In this document: in pieces, positions 10,561 to 20,463 of the stretch
How the letters are laid out: the number at the start of each line of letters is the position of its first letter
How positions within the stretch are numbered: position 1 is the stretch's first letter
DNA from: Candida dubliniensis CD36
Lineage: Eukaryota > Ascomycota > Pichiomycetes > Serinales > Debaryomycetaceae
Assembly (NCBI RefSeq): GCF_000026945.1
Contig: NC_012860.1
Span: 2,728,001 to 2,792,000, forward strand
Length of the DNA stretch: 64,000 nucleotides
Reading direction: 5' to 3'
Program-made: the position numbers and the translations under genes
The notes under the pieces: generated by a model
What the model was told of the DNA's origin: nothing
What the model saw: the letters and a program-made list of their open reading frames with translations, nothing else
The model's database searches: none

Positions 10561-10875
10561 TTTTAGTTTCTTGATATCTTAAATGTTAATACAATATGAA
10601 AGGTTGGTTGGCTTTTTTTTTTTTTCAAAAAAATTTTTTGTCTTTCGTTTGCGCACTGTAAATTGTGTAAGTGAGTATCTCTGTCACTGTGTGTCTCTCT
10701 TTTTCTCAGTATGAGTGAAATTTTTCGCCCCGCCGGACAACCACACACAATGCAATTTTGTTAGTACCAAATTTATTCGCACTCCTCGTTAACTTAGTAT
10801 TAACAATACTGGAAGTGCGCACTATACTATTTTCTATGAGATGACCTAATTAATGTATGTGACTGCATATACCAT

Positions 10876-10891
10876 TAGGGCTATAGCCCTA
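10876..10891. promoter_or_regulatory. Perfect 16-bp palindrome, Tbf1-type ribosomal protein gene box
   Basis: TAGGGCTATAGCCCTA reads the same on both strands. In Candida this palindrome is the Tbf1-bound site of ribosomal protein promoters, replacing the Rap1/Fhl1 arrangement of Saccharomyces. It sits about 315 bases upstream of the RPL27A start and two bases from a Cbf1 E-box, the partner described for the same promoters. Site and spacing are read directly; the factor assignment is from published work on this genus. Confidence 0.88.
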
Positions 10892-10892
10892 G

Positions 10893-10898
10893 CACGTG
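10893..10898. promoter_or_regulatory. Cbf1-type E-box CACGTG
   Basis: CACGTG followed by AT lies immediately next to the Tbf1 palindrome. Cbf1 co-occupies ribosomal protein promoters with Tbf1 in C. albicans, so the pair is best read as one module driving RPL27A. Confidence 0.8.
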
Positions 10899-11063
10899 AT
10901 ACGCCACACAACCACAATCAGATGCATTAACTTACGCATATACAAGATTAACTTGTAACACTTAAAAGCTATGTTGATACGCTTGCATATCTTTTTTATT
11001 CTTTATTATATTGTAATAACTATAAATGTATATATATAATTTATATTAAATTGCTTTATAATT

Positions 11064-14000
11064 TCATTTTTTCCTAGTACTTCTAGCCAAAAATTTAGAA
11101 TTTAATGCAGTTACCCCAGATCCACTCTTATTACCATTGCCGTTACCATTACCGTTATGACTATAACTATAACTATGATTATTATAATTATTATTATAAT
11201 TATGTACGGCTTTTCTCATTCTATTTGGATCAGCTTTACTTCCATCTTCTTTTGTAAAACTTGATCGTCTATTATTTGAATAACTTTTCGGAGAAATTTG
11301 AGAAACTGCCAATTGAGCAGCATGTAAAGTTCCATTTTCAGTTGATCTTCTAGGTAATCCTGTATGTGAATTCAATTCTTGTGGTGGACTCACAGGAGGT
11401 GGTGGTTTCCTTTTTGGTGTGCCGGTTTGTAATTTCATTTTAAACATACTGGTACTGGTAGTACGTGGTGAATGTGATGGACTTGATGTTTCTGTTGATT
11501 TCCTAACTGTTGGTGAAGAATGATGATGATGTTGATGTTGTTGTTGCAGCTTCTTAGTATTAGTTTTCGAATCAAAAGCAGGAGCATCTAAAAGTTTTGG
11601 TGATGAACGTGTAGAAGAAGATTGTTGTTTTTTAATCACAACTGGTTCTTTCAATGATGTTTGACTTTCATATGCAGCTAATTTGTCTCTTTCTATTTCA
11701 TTATATTTAGATTTGGCCAATGCTTCTGTCCATTGATTCACTTCAAACTTCTCCACTTCAAAAATTAATGAATTATCAATTGAACTAATCACAAACACCC
11801 CCACTGATGGTACTAATTTTGAAAACTTATTTTGAGATATAACTAATTCTTGGAAATGAATAAATGGATATTTCAACTTGATTTCAGCAAGTAAAGTATA
11901 ATTGGTTTCTATATCATTTCTAATGAAAAGTAATGCTCGACCATGAGTTGTAACAACTAATGTACAAGTTTGTGGTTTTTCAGTTAAACTAGGACCACTC
12001 AATTCTTCAGCATCATTTTTTTCTAAATGACTAAATCCTAGTTTTTTGAAAAATGCCTTTTTGCTAATTCTACTTCCAGAAGTAGATGCAGACCTTTCAA
12101 TATCCATACTCTTCTTGCTATCAGAAGTAGGGCTTCTCTTGATATTATACTGTGGTTCAATAATGGCAATAGATTCATCAGCATTTTCCACTTTTTTCAA
12201 GTCATTGGTGTTGTTATTCACTTCATTGACAATTTGTGTTAACAAACTGGTATTAGATCTACTTCTTTGATCTTTGTTTATATCCAAAGGCGATATGTGT
12301 AATGATGCTTTATTCTTCTTTTCAAATGGTTCTGTAGGCTCTTTATGAACAATAACTGGACCAATACGAAGTATACGTTCATCTGGATGAGTTAAATATG
12401 GTTCCCAGGCTGCTTCCAATGTAGTTGCTGGCTTCACCTCCATTATTTTCGGTTTCACTTTTTCTTGTTGTTGTTGATGGATATTCAGTGGTACTTTGGT
12501 TAATGATTTTTTATCCTTTGATGGCGTTGATTTTACATAAGACCCTACACTTGGTCTAGTATTAATCTGAGGACGTAAAATATTAGTTCCCGGAATAAAA
12601 TCTTGTTGTGAATATGAAGGTTTGCGACTTTCATTTGTGCTGCTACGTTTGGATGAATCTTCAGATGTACTAGAGCTTTGGTTTGTAGATGGTTTGTTCA
12701 AAACATATGCAGCTACACTGGCAGCACTAACTTTTTCTGTTGATTTGTTATTAATTGTAGTTGGACTCGGTTCTTTCTCAGGAGTCGGTGATGACCCTTT
12801 GTTTCCATTACTACCAACAGCGGCCATGGCATTGCTGGCATTTGCATTTGTTGTTTTCTTGACATTCTTTTTAGGTGCCTTGTTCAATTCCGGTACTTTC
12901 ATCATCGATTTCGCTGTCATCTTATAAGGTCCTATTTCTGGGGGATCAGATAACCAAATCAGATCAAAATCTTTAAAGTCAATCGATTGGAAAAAATAAT
13001 GTTTTTGTATTTCTGGAATGGTGGCCCGTCGTGACGGTTGTAACACAAGAATTTTCTTTATTAAATCTCTAATAATTGTGGGGAATCCTGCACTAAACGC
13101 AAATTGCAATTTCGTGATTTTTTGAAATGTCAAATACTCATTAGTTGCCTTGAATGGTGGTTTCCCAGCAATCATTTGATAGATAATACATCCAAAGGCC
13201 CAAACATCCCCAGGTTTACCACAATACTTATTTTCTAATAATTCTGGGGAAACATACTCAGCTGTACCAACAAATGATTTTGCTCTCACATCCACCGGGT
13301 ACTCTTCACTTTCATCATTCTTTTTCTCCAATAATCTTGCTGTACCAAAATCAGTAATTTGAATTCTCATTTTGTCGTCTAATAAGATATTTTCTGGTTT
13401 CAAGTCTCGGTGTATAACCCCATTATCATGCATATACTTTATAGCATCTAAGATTTGTGCACCAAAATGTCTAGTACACTCCTCATTTAAAGTGTTGTAT
13501 CTTTTGATCAATGTCAATAATTCGCCATTTGAAGCATAATCCAAAACAAAATAAAGTGAATCTTTGTCCTGAAATGTGAAATATAACGAAATGACCCCTA
13601 GTCTATTACTTAATCGATTTAAAGCATGTTTTTCTATGTTGACATACTTGACTTTCTTTTCCTTTATAATATGTCGCTTGTCAAGTACTTTTATTGCATA
13701 TTGCTTACCGGAAATTTTATCGGTTGCTAAAATCACCGTGGAATACGAACCTTCTCCCAATTCTTTTCCAAATTTGAAATCAGTAACATTTCGCCGAATA
13801 GTTTTGGTCTCCCCATCCATAGTTTTGATGGTTTTAACTGCGGCACCCTTCTTTTCCCAGTTTTCTTCATTTTGTTTCAATTCATTCGATTTTGGTATTT
13901 CGTCCTCATCCTTGTCATTATTTTCTTCTTCTTTGGCGTCGACACGATTATCGTTGTCAAACTTCTCTGCTGACTCGTTGGGCGGTGTCTGATCCACTAA

Positions 14001-14492
14001 ATGGTTGAATTCAGAACTAACATTAGGAGTGTCTAATAACACATTGAGTGATGAATTTGTTACTGCACGAGGATGGTGAGGTCTAAAATCAAATGAATTT
14101 GAAGATAAAGGGGTTCCTGGTGCACTTTTGGCAATACTTTCACCTGTTTCAGTAGTGTTATTACCCAAAGAAGATAATCGTGAAGAAACGTGCATAACCG
14201 GTAGTTGTGGTTCATTGCCATGAATGGCTGGGGGTTTATCAATATACTCATTTATAGCTTGATCGTTTTCAGAATCCAATGTATCTACACTGTTGTTATT
14301 GGTACTCTGTGATAGAGTGTAGTTGTTGTAAATATCATCTAAATCATTATGTAAATCTTGAAGACTACTTGAACTCAACTTGGTCGAATCATTTTCTTCA
14401 TTGCTGTTTTGACTCTTTGGGCTGTCTTTGTGTTTGTCGTTTGAATGGCGATTGTTGTAGTGTTGGTGGAAAGAATATCTGAGTTTGTGCAT
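11064..14492 (-). CDS. PKH2: PDK1-type protein kinase of the Pkh family
   Basis: A 1142-residue Ser/Thr kinase from ATG 14492. The kinase domain spans about residues 237-500: glycine loop GKELGEGSYSTV, VAIK-type lysine in YAIKVLDK, catalytic loop HRDLKPENILLD (near 359), DFGTARLL, and the activation loop AKSFVGTAEYVSPELL characteristic of PDK1. A Ser/Asn-rich N-terminus precedes it. After a long disordered stretch there is a PH-like region at about 840-930 (TLVVTTHGRALLF ... NQWTEALAKSKYNEI). Pkh kinases respond to sphingolipid long-chain bases and phosphorylate the activation loop of AGC kinases such as Ypk1 and Sch9/Pkc1, at eisosomes. The gene symbol is my best recollection; Pkh paralogue choice is less certain. 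AVO1 is its divergent neighbour. Confidence 0.9.
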   Translation of the reverse strand: MHKLRYSFHQHYNNRHSNDKHKDSPKSQNSNEENDSTKLSSSSLQDLHNDLDDIYNNYTLSQSTNNNSVDTLDSENDQAINEYIDKPPAIHGNEPQLPVMHVSSRLSSLGNNTTETGESIAKSAPGTPLSSNSFDFRPHHPRAVTNSSLNVLLDTPNVSSEFNHLVDQTPPNESAEKFDNDNRVDAKEEENNDKDEDEIPKSNELKQNEENWEKKGAAVKTIKTMDGETKTIRRNVTDFKFGKELGEGSYSTVILATDKISGKQYAIKVLDKRHIIKEKKVKYVNIEKHALNRLSNRLGVISLYFTFQDKDSLYFVLDYASNGELLTLIKRYNTLNEECTRHFGAQILDAIKYMHDNGVIHRDLKPENILLDDKMRIQITDFGTARLLEKKNDESEEYPVDVRAKSFVGTAEYVSPELLENKYCGKPGDVWAFGCIIYQMIAGKPPFKATNEYLTFQKITKLQFAFSAGFPTIIRDLIKKILVLQPSRRATIPEIQKHYFFQSIDFKDFDLIWLSDPPEIGPYKMTAKSMMKVPELNKAPKKNVKKTTNANASNAMAAVGSNGNKGSSPTPEKEPSPTTINNKSTEKVSAASVAAYVLNKPSTNQSSSTSEDSSKRSSTNESRKPSYSQQDFIPGTNILRPQINTRPSVGSYVKSTPSKDKKSLTKVPLNIHQQQQEKVKPKIMEVKPATTLEAAWEPYLTHPDERILRIGPVIVHKEPTEPFEKKNKASLHISPLDINKDQRSRSNTSLLTQIVNEVNNNTNDLKKVENADESIAIIEPQYNIKRSPTSDSKKSMDIERSASTSGSRISKKAFFKKLGFSHLEKNDAEELSGPSLTEKPQTCTLVVTTHGRALLFIRNDIETNYTLLAEIKLKYPFIHFQELVISQNKFSKLVPSVGVFVISSIDNSLIFEVEKFEVNQWTEALAKSKYNEIERDKLAAYESQTSLKEPVVIKKQQSSSTRSSPKLLDAPAFDSKTNTKKLQQQHQHHHHSSPTVRKSTETSSPSHSPRTTSTSMFKMKLQTGTPKRKPPPPVSPPQELNSHTGLPRRSTENGTLHAAQLAVSQISPKSYSNNRRSSFTKEDGSKADPNRMRKAVHNYNNNYNNHSYSYSHNGNGNGNGNKSGSGVTALNSKFLARSTRKK

Positions 14493-16031
14493 TATTGTAA
14501 GCTAAATCTTAAACTGTTGATGTTTCTTTTGGTGTTTCAAGTATTGACTCATTAGCAATAATTGAAGAAAGTGAATGCGATTTCCAGTATAAATTAAGGA
14601 AGCAAGTAAAAAAAAAAAGAAAAACAAATAAATCAGAAAAATCACACTAAAAAAATATTAATGTAGAACAATTCGAGTTAAAGTGTGGTATTACTTGTCA
14701 ACTTCTGGTAAGTGTATCTTCTTTAAGATTAGGATAATAAATTTCTCCCTTCTTGAAAATATAGAATTAATAAAGACTTTGCAAAAAGAAAGAGAGGGAG
14801 ATAAATGAAACGGATAAAGGGAAAAGAAAGAGAAAAATATTTTGAAGGAACTTTTGATAATTAATAGTTTCAAAGTAGAAGGTTGGCTTGCTTGTTCGAC
14901 AAAAAAGAAAGGAGGGAGGGGCGAAGGGGGCGTGGTGGATGGTGGGTAATCGGTCTATTGGGTGCGTGGATCAACAATTTTTTTGTTGTACTTCTTCTTC
15001 TCTCGGTGTATAGAATTCAAACTATGTTGCTGGTGCTGTCTTGTTGTTGTCTGGTCTTTTGCTTGTTTAAACTGTCGCCATTCCCTCTATACCACATTTC
15101 ATTTTTGATTGCTGAAGGAAACCGATTTCATTATCAAACTAAACTTGGTTTAATATTAGTGAGGATACAAATCAGTTTTGTGTAGAGAAAAAAAATCCGC
15201 AGTAGCAACAACAACAACTACAACTTTTTTTGTCATATTTGTTCACTGTATAATGTTAACGTTCACCCTCAAAAAAGGTTGAACTTTACTGGTGACTTGT
15301 CAATTGATTATTGAGATTATATAATATTAAGGAAGTGTGTGAGACCAGTTGTTGACGAAGAAGAATGGCTCATAACAGTTCAGGAAATCTAAGAATCAAT
15401 TATTGACCTAGGGGTATATTGATGATGTAATAGAAATATCAAACCATTCTTCTAGTGGTAATTTGAACATGAAATTTACGTAGAATTTCATGCCAATTTA
15501 ACCACAAATTAAAGAATAAACTAGTTTTGATTACTCAATTGAATCCTATTGGTCTTTTCTTATGTTTTATTACTTGTGAGTTTCACTTGGTTTTCTTAGG
15601 GTCTGATAATATTAATACAGTAGGGGTCGATAAACCTCTTGGTGTAATGTTACACGTTGCACGTTTTAATGAAAATCAAAATCAATCAATCAATCAGTTT
15701 CATGATTACGTAATCAATAATTAGGAGATTTCTCGCGCAACAGAAAAGGTTGAGTTAACAAAATAATACCGCACTAAAAAAAACTGTTAGAATATCTTTG
15801 ACAGCCAGTTGGGACATTAACATTTCCTTACCATTCGATTCACTAACAGAACCACAAATCTCTATAGATAAGAATCAAATTCAGATTCAACATTAGTAAA
15901 AGAATGAAATATTGATACCTACAGAAAGAGCAAAAACCCCCCAATATTCTATTTACATTTCATTTTTGTTTTTTTTTTTTGCACAAATTTCCGGTTTGAG
16001 TTCAAATACTTATACATAACCCAACATCTAA
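14493..16031. other. 1.5-kb divergent intergenic region between PKH and AVO1
   Basis: No gene is supported. The segment has A tracts, a G-rich patch near 14910-14945 and a pyrimidine/T-rich stretch (15968-15980) close to the AVO1 start. Several open frames of 60-100 codons occur but lack any recognisable protein character. It must contain the promoters of both genes. Confidence 0.5.
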
Positions 16032-19001
16032 ATGGCATTTCCACTTGACCAATCTGAACTAATACGCCATTTACGAACTACATATTTGGTGTTGAATGAA
16101 GATTCCGATTATGCAAGAAGAATCATAAAGCATTCGCTGTTGCCGATCTGCAGTAATGAAAACACCCCGAGAACCCCATTTTCTGATTCCCCTCCAATCA
16201 CTTTTGAAATTGCTAGACATATAAAGAAATCTGTTCATAACGGGTTAAGATATGATGATACATATAGTTCTCAGCCAAGTTTTAGTACACCCCCTGCAAA
16301 GGCTACAAAGAAGAGGCGGAAAAGAAAATCAAAGAAAACTGTTAAACTACATAAGGCCAATCAAACCAACAAGACCCCCACCGCCAAAAATGAAGCAATT
16401 TTACTTGGTAGCCTTGATGAAAATAATGGTGCCATGCTTTTAAACTCGGGCTCGTTGGATAATACTTCTACTGACTCAAATATGGATTATCCTTTGGGAT
16501 CAACTGCCGAATCAGAATTAGCACCAATAACAGAATCGAAAGGAGATGACATATTGATACTAGAGGATCCAGATGAATCAAATGCAAATAATAGTGGCGG
16601 CACAACTTTTGGACTAAGGTATACTAAGACTATTCGAGGAAGTAGTGGTAGCAGCAAAAAATCGAGACCCAAATCAAAATCAAAAATACCCATTGTTAAA
16701 TTCTTCCTGTCTGGGAAGGAGAGTGGTTCAGTTTCAGACTCTGATAGTGATAGTGATAGTGATATTAATGATAGAAAGCTACAACTATATCAAAGTGATA
16801 GTATAAATTCAACCAATAATACCTTGGAGGAAGTTACTACAGAAGACGGAGACATTACCGAACAGGAAAACGAACCAGAGGTCATTGAAGTCAATAAGTC
16901 ACACAAACCATCACAAGACAATAGTGACGTCATTACTATAGATAGTGACTTTGGAGTTCCTGTGAATTCTCGTGGACATGTTGTTCAAAATTATCAACCA
17001 GAGGAACAAGGAGTATCTGATGAAGAGATTGAAGCCGAAATTGAAGAAGATTATGACTCTGTTGATTCCGATGAGTATGAATATGAGTATGATGAAGATG
17101 GCGATGAAGATTCTAATGATTCAGAGTTTACTGATTTGGATAATGATTCCTTAGTGGATTCATCGTTGATTTTAGATTCTACATACAACGAGAATGGAGG
17201 TGATAGCTTTTCATTTGTTAGAACAAGTAACGTTTCAGAATTTGATCCACAGAAAAGCAGAAAAAAGAAGAAGAGTGATTCATTTGATCAGCACACTATA
17301 CCAAAAAGCAATGCCCTCGTTAGACAAAGGTCATCTTCTGCAGGTAATAGCAAATCGTATTTAGGGTTAACTGCGTTAAGTTATAAAAACCCAACATTTA
17401 AGTTTGAGAAAATAGTTCCAAGCAATCTAGACAATCCAAAAACCTCTAAATTGAGTTCACTTATTCATTCAAAATACAAATCAAACAACACTAATCCATT
17501 AAATTATTATTCATTTGTTGATGCTAGTGCTTCGTCGGTAAAGCAAACATTGGTTGATATATTTGTGCCACCCAACACAAAGGCTACATTGACAAAATTG
17601 GCCATGGTTGAGAATGTGGCCATTTCTGATTGTATTGGTTTTATTTTGCTTAATCTTTGTAAGTTGCCCGAACTGAACGGTATCAAAGATTTAAACTACC
17701 TCAACCCAAATCATTGGCGGTTAGAGTTAGTTGATGAAGATGGCGAAAACTACGGATCATTTGGCGTTTTGGATCGTACCAGATTGCTCTCATCATATAA
17801 TAACCCGAAAGAATTGGCAATTTGTCGAATCACTGATTATAACGAAATTAAGAAAAATGAAGCACAATCTCCATTGCCCGTTGAAGTAAAGAAAGATCTT
17901 GAAGTATTGCAACGTAAACGACACAGTATTAATCAAATTGTGGAAAGTGGAATTGAAGATTCAACTGCAGAGAGAATCGAGTTTCAAATTGGAGTTTTTG
18001 AATATGATGATGATGGATTACCAAGAAAGGAAATGATAAAAGTACCTAGTGATTATACCATGGGTCAAGTATTAAAAGAATTTTGTGCTCAACAAGGGTT
18101 AATTCTAACAAAATATCGATTTCGGTTAGTGGATCAAAGTACAGGACAGAGTAGATTTGTTAAAGATGTTGAAAAATGTTCTGATTTGAAACAAAGGACT
18201 CTAGAATTGATACCTCTGGATACTAAATTGAACCTGATGATGAATGCAAGTTATGATGTTGGTATGATTGAAGCAAAGATAACGCCTCTGGATTTCACGT
18301 TACCAAATATTACGCCAACGGTAGAACAAATAGATGATAAGATGCAAAAATTGAATTTGAAGGATACACATAAACCAACAAGTACACTATTACCCAAAGA
18401 AGATAAAAAAGCGGCTTCATTCAATTCTACTAATGCCATTAAACAAGCTATTACGTCTAATAAATATCTTGAGAATATTTTGACAGGTGATAATCCAGCG
18501 TTACCCATTAACTTAAATACAATTTATTTCAAGTGGAAAGTATTGAAGAATAATAGTAAGATGAAAATTAAGAATTTCAGTGAAAAGAACTTTATTATTG
18601 ATGGAGATTATATTCATTTGACGCCACCTGATGATTTGACAATGAGTATGCCAGTTGAGTCTTCAGTAATAAACATAAATGGTCATAATCATACCCATCA
18701 TCATAATTATTTGAATCATCAGTTCAATAGGGCCCATAATAAGACGCTGACGAAAACTTATTCTTTCCATATAACCCAAATACTCAAATTAAAGAAGTAC
18801 GTTAAAAACCCCAATTATTTCAGAATCATTATTCAGAGTCAACAGCTGTTGGCTGAGAATAATGAGGTGCTCAATTCCACTAAGGAGGTTCCCACAAAGA
18901 AGTTTTACCTTATAGCTATCAATGAACAGGAATGTCTGGAAATTATAAGCAAATTAAAGTGGGTCTTGCAAGTATATAACTTTTCTAGCGGGGGGTTATA
19001 A
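16032..19001 (+). CDS. AVO1: TORC2 subunit Avo1 (SIN1 family)
   Basis: A 989-residue Sin1-family protein. The first ~35 residues (MAFPLDQSELIRHLRTTYLV) form the conserved N-terminal element that contacts other TORC2 subunits. Residues ~60-480 are disordered, with basic KKRRKRKSKK, an SDSDSDSDSD run (about 236-245) and long acidic stretches. The CRIM domain, which recruits the Ypk-type substrate, is at about 500-625. A Ras-binding-like ubiquitin fold follows at about 646-735, then a PH domain at about 826-988 ending in the helix ISKLKWVLQVYNF. It acts in TORC2 at the plasma membrane, controlling actin, sphingolipid synthesis and Ypk1. Several CTG codons occur (for example 18936-18938). REX4 follows 275 bases downstream on the same strand. 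Confidence 0.93.
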   Translation: MAFPLDQSELIRHLRTTYLVLNEDSDYARRIIKHSLLPICSNENTPRTPFSDSPPITFEIARHIKKSVHNGLRYDDTYSSQPSFSTPPAKATKKRRKRKSKKTVKLHKANQTNKTPTAKNEAILLGSLDENNGAMLLNSGSLDNTSTDSNMDYPLGSTAESELAPITESKGDDILILEDPDESNANNSGGTTFGLRYTKTIRGSSGSSKKSRPKSKSKIPIVKFFLSGKESGSVSDSDSDSDSDINDRKLQLYQSDSINSTNNTLEEVTTEDGDITEQENEPEVIEVNKSHKPSQDNSDVITIDSDFGVPVNSRGHVVQNYQPEEQGVSDEEIEAEIEEDYDSVDSDEYEYEYDEDGDEDSNDSEFTDLDNDSLVDSSLILDSTYNENGGDSFSFVRTSNVSEFDPQKSRKKKKSDSFDQHTIPKSNALVRQRSSSAGNSKSYLGLTALSYKNPTFKFEKIVPSNLDNPKTSKLSSLIHSKYKSNNTNPLNYYSFVDASASSVKQTLVDIFVPPNTKATLTKLAMVENVAISDCIGFILLNLCKLPELNGIKDLNYLNPNHWRLELVDEDGENYGSFGVLDRTRLLSSYNNPKELAICRITDYNEIKKNEAQSPLPVEVKKDLEVLQRKRHSINQIVESGIEDSTAERIEFQIGVFEYDDDGLPRKEMIKVPSDYTMGQVLKEFCAQQGLILTKYRFRLVDQSTGQSRFVKDVEKCSDLKQRTLELIPLDTKLNLMMNASYDVGMIEAKITPLDFTLPNITPTVEQIDDKMQKLNLKDTHKPTSTLLPKEDKKAASFNSTNAIKQAITSNKYLENILTGDNPALPINLNTIYFKWKVLKNNSKMKIKNFSEKNFIIDGDYIHLTPPDDLTMSMPVESSVININGHNHTHHHNYLNHQFNRAHNKTLTKTYSFHITQILKLKKYVKNPNYFRIIIQSQQLLAENNEVLNSTKEVPTKKFYLIAINEQECLEIISKLKWVLQVYNFSSGGL

Positions 19002-19118
19002 ATGGAAAATATGTATTTGCGTGTTAATAGATTATATAGTTGTTATTTCAACTGTAACTTTGTATGGCGTAAAACGATTTGTAGACTTGTGTATGTCTTC
19101 GCGTGTCAGGATTAACAC

Positions 19119-19126
19119 GCGATGAG
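19119..19126 (+). promoter_or_regulatory. PAC-type motif GCGATGAG upstream of REX4
   Basis: GCGATGAG lies about 150 bases before the REX4 start, within a locally GC-rich patch. PAC elements are the hallmark of ribosome-biogenesis promoters in budding yeasts. REX4 is such a gene, so orientation-independent use here is plausible. Confidence 0.6.
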
Positions 19127-19276
19127 GCTTTATTCGAACTATAACACAAAAGTCGCCATGAAGGCATCGCGACTCGCCTTGAAGTGAAAAAGAAAAAAAT
19201 TGGGAAGACCAAAAAAAAAAGGAGAGTTAATGGAGTGAAGATCTTGGAGTTATTCATATCTATAGGTTGATTCAAT

Positions 19277-20107
19277 ATGACAAAATTATCTCAAAATTGG
19301 AAGAAATTAAGTTCTAAAATACAAGACAAACCCAAGAATGGTTCGGTAAAGAAACCTATTTCCAAAACCAAGACTTCCAAGAAATCTAAAGCTTCAATAT
19401 CAGAAAAACTACAAAGTACTACCAATACTACAACCAATGTTGTTCCCATAATATCATCAACTAAACCTACTGCAACACCACTAGAATACACTCTCTGGAC
19501 ACAAAATAATACTATAAATATATTAAATATACCGAAAACCTCTAAACCACTACCATTATCAAGGAATGATAGCAGGAAACTAGATCCTGGTAAATACGTA
19601 GCATTAGATTGTGAATTTGTTGGAATAGGTAAAGATGGAGAAGAATCAGCATTAGCAAGAATATCAATTATAAATTATTATGGATTTGTACTTTTAGATA
19701 CTTATGTACGACCAAAAGAAAGAGTTACTGATTGGAGAACTTGGGTTAGTGGTATACAAAGTCATCATATGCAAGATGCTATAGATTTTAAAACTGCACA
19801 ATTGAAAACTATTGAATTAATTAATAATAAAATATTAGTGGGTCATGCTTTGAGTAATGATTTAGATATGTTATTTTTATCTCATCCCAAATCGATGATT
19901 AGAGATACTTGTCAATTCCCAAAATTTAGAGAGATTGCTGGTGGGAAATCACCAAGTTTGAAGAAATTGATTAAACATTTTATTCAAGTTGATATACAAA
20001 TTGGTCAACATTCTTCTGTTGAAGATGCTAGAGCAACAATGTTACTTTTCAGATTGTTTAAAAAGGAAATTGAACAATCTATGCGTAATAAAAACAAACG
20101 ACATTGA
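19277..20107 (+). CDS. REX4: RNA exonuclease 4 (DEDDh family, pre-rRNA processing)
   Basis: A 276-residue protein, close to Rex4 of other yeasts. A basic Ser/Thr/Lys-rich N-terminus (about 1-95) resembles a nuclear/nucleolar signal. The DEDDh exonuclease domain (about 105-265) has all three motifs: ExoI YVALDCEFVGIG, ExoII GHALSNDLDML and ExoIII QHSSVEDARATM with the catalytic His and Asp. Rex4 is implicated in ITS1 processing of pre-rRNA. A PAC motif upstream agrees with ribosome-biogenesis control. It converges on IRA2 with a 356-base gap. Confidence 0.93.
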   Translation: MTKLSQNWKKLSSKIQDKPKNGSVKKPISKTKTSKKSKASISEKLQSTTNTTTNVVPIISSTKPTATPLEYTLWTQNNTINILNIPKTSKPLPLSRNDSRKLDPGKYVALDCEFVGIGKDGEESALARISIINYYGFVLLDTYVRPKERVTDWRTWVSGIQSHHMQDAIDFKTAQLKTIELINNKILVGHALSNDLDMLFLSHPKSMIRDTCQFPKFREIAGGKSPSLKKLIKHFIQVDIQIGQHSSVEDARATMLLFRLFKKEIEQSMRNKNKRH

Positions 20108-20463
20108 TTGCAATATACGAATATTTATAGAACAATAAAAGCATTTTTTTTTACATCAGAGATTCCTCTTTATCAGTTTACAAGACTTCGATAAAGAATT
20201 AAAGGATAATAATATATAAAAAAAGAATGACTGTAGTTTATTACTTCATATACACGTAAATCATAACAATTATAAAATGCAATGCAATTTCTTTAAAAAT
20301 TCAGCATCTCTATCTCTCCTGCTTTTTTCTTGTAAATATTATCACAAATCAACAAAGACTATAATGGGAATTCCAACAAAAAACCGAACCCAAAACCCCA
20401 AAATGAACGTTGTCTTAATAATACAAAACTAATTAACAATAAAATATCAATCTAATGTTCTGA
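20108..20463. other. REX4/IRA2 convergent 3' region
   Basis: 356 AT-rich bases between two stop codons, holding the 3' untranslated regions of both genes. No other feature is seen. Confidence 0.5.

Larger units (their letters stand above)
10561..11063. other. RPL27A promoter region / PKH 3' flank
   Basis: 503 bases between the RPL27A start and the PKH stop. It holds a T-rich tract near 10612-10640, a CA/CT-rich leader zone and the composite regulatory site at 10876-10898. No extra gene is supported. Confidence 0.6.

Noticed and set aside
12622..13992. Open frames of 74-138 codons antisense to the PKH coding region
   Set aside because: Hydrophobic shadow frames caused by codon bias of the opposite strand; no conserved features.
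14545..14551. TGACTCA (Gcn4-type site) near PKH; another at 33219-33225
   Set aside because: A few such heptamers are expected by chance in 64 kb. The first is only 53 bases from the start codon and neither target is an amino-acid synthesis gene.
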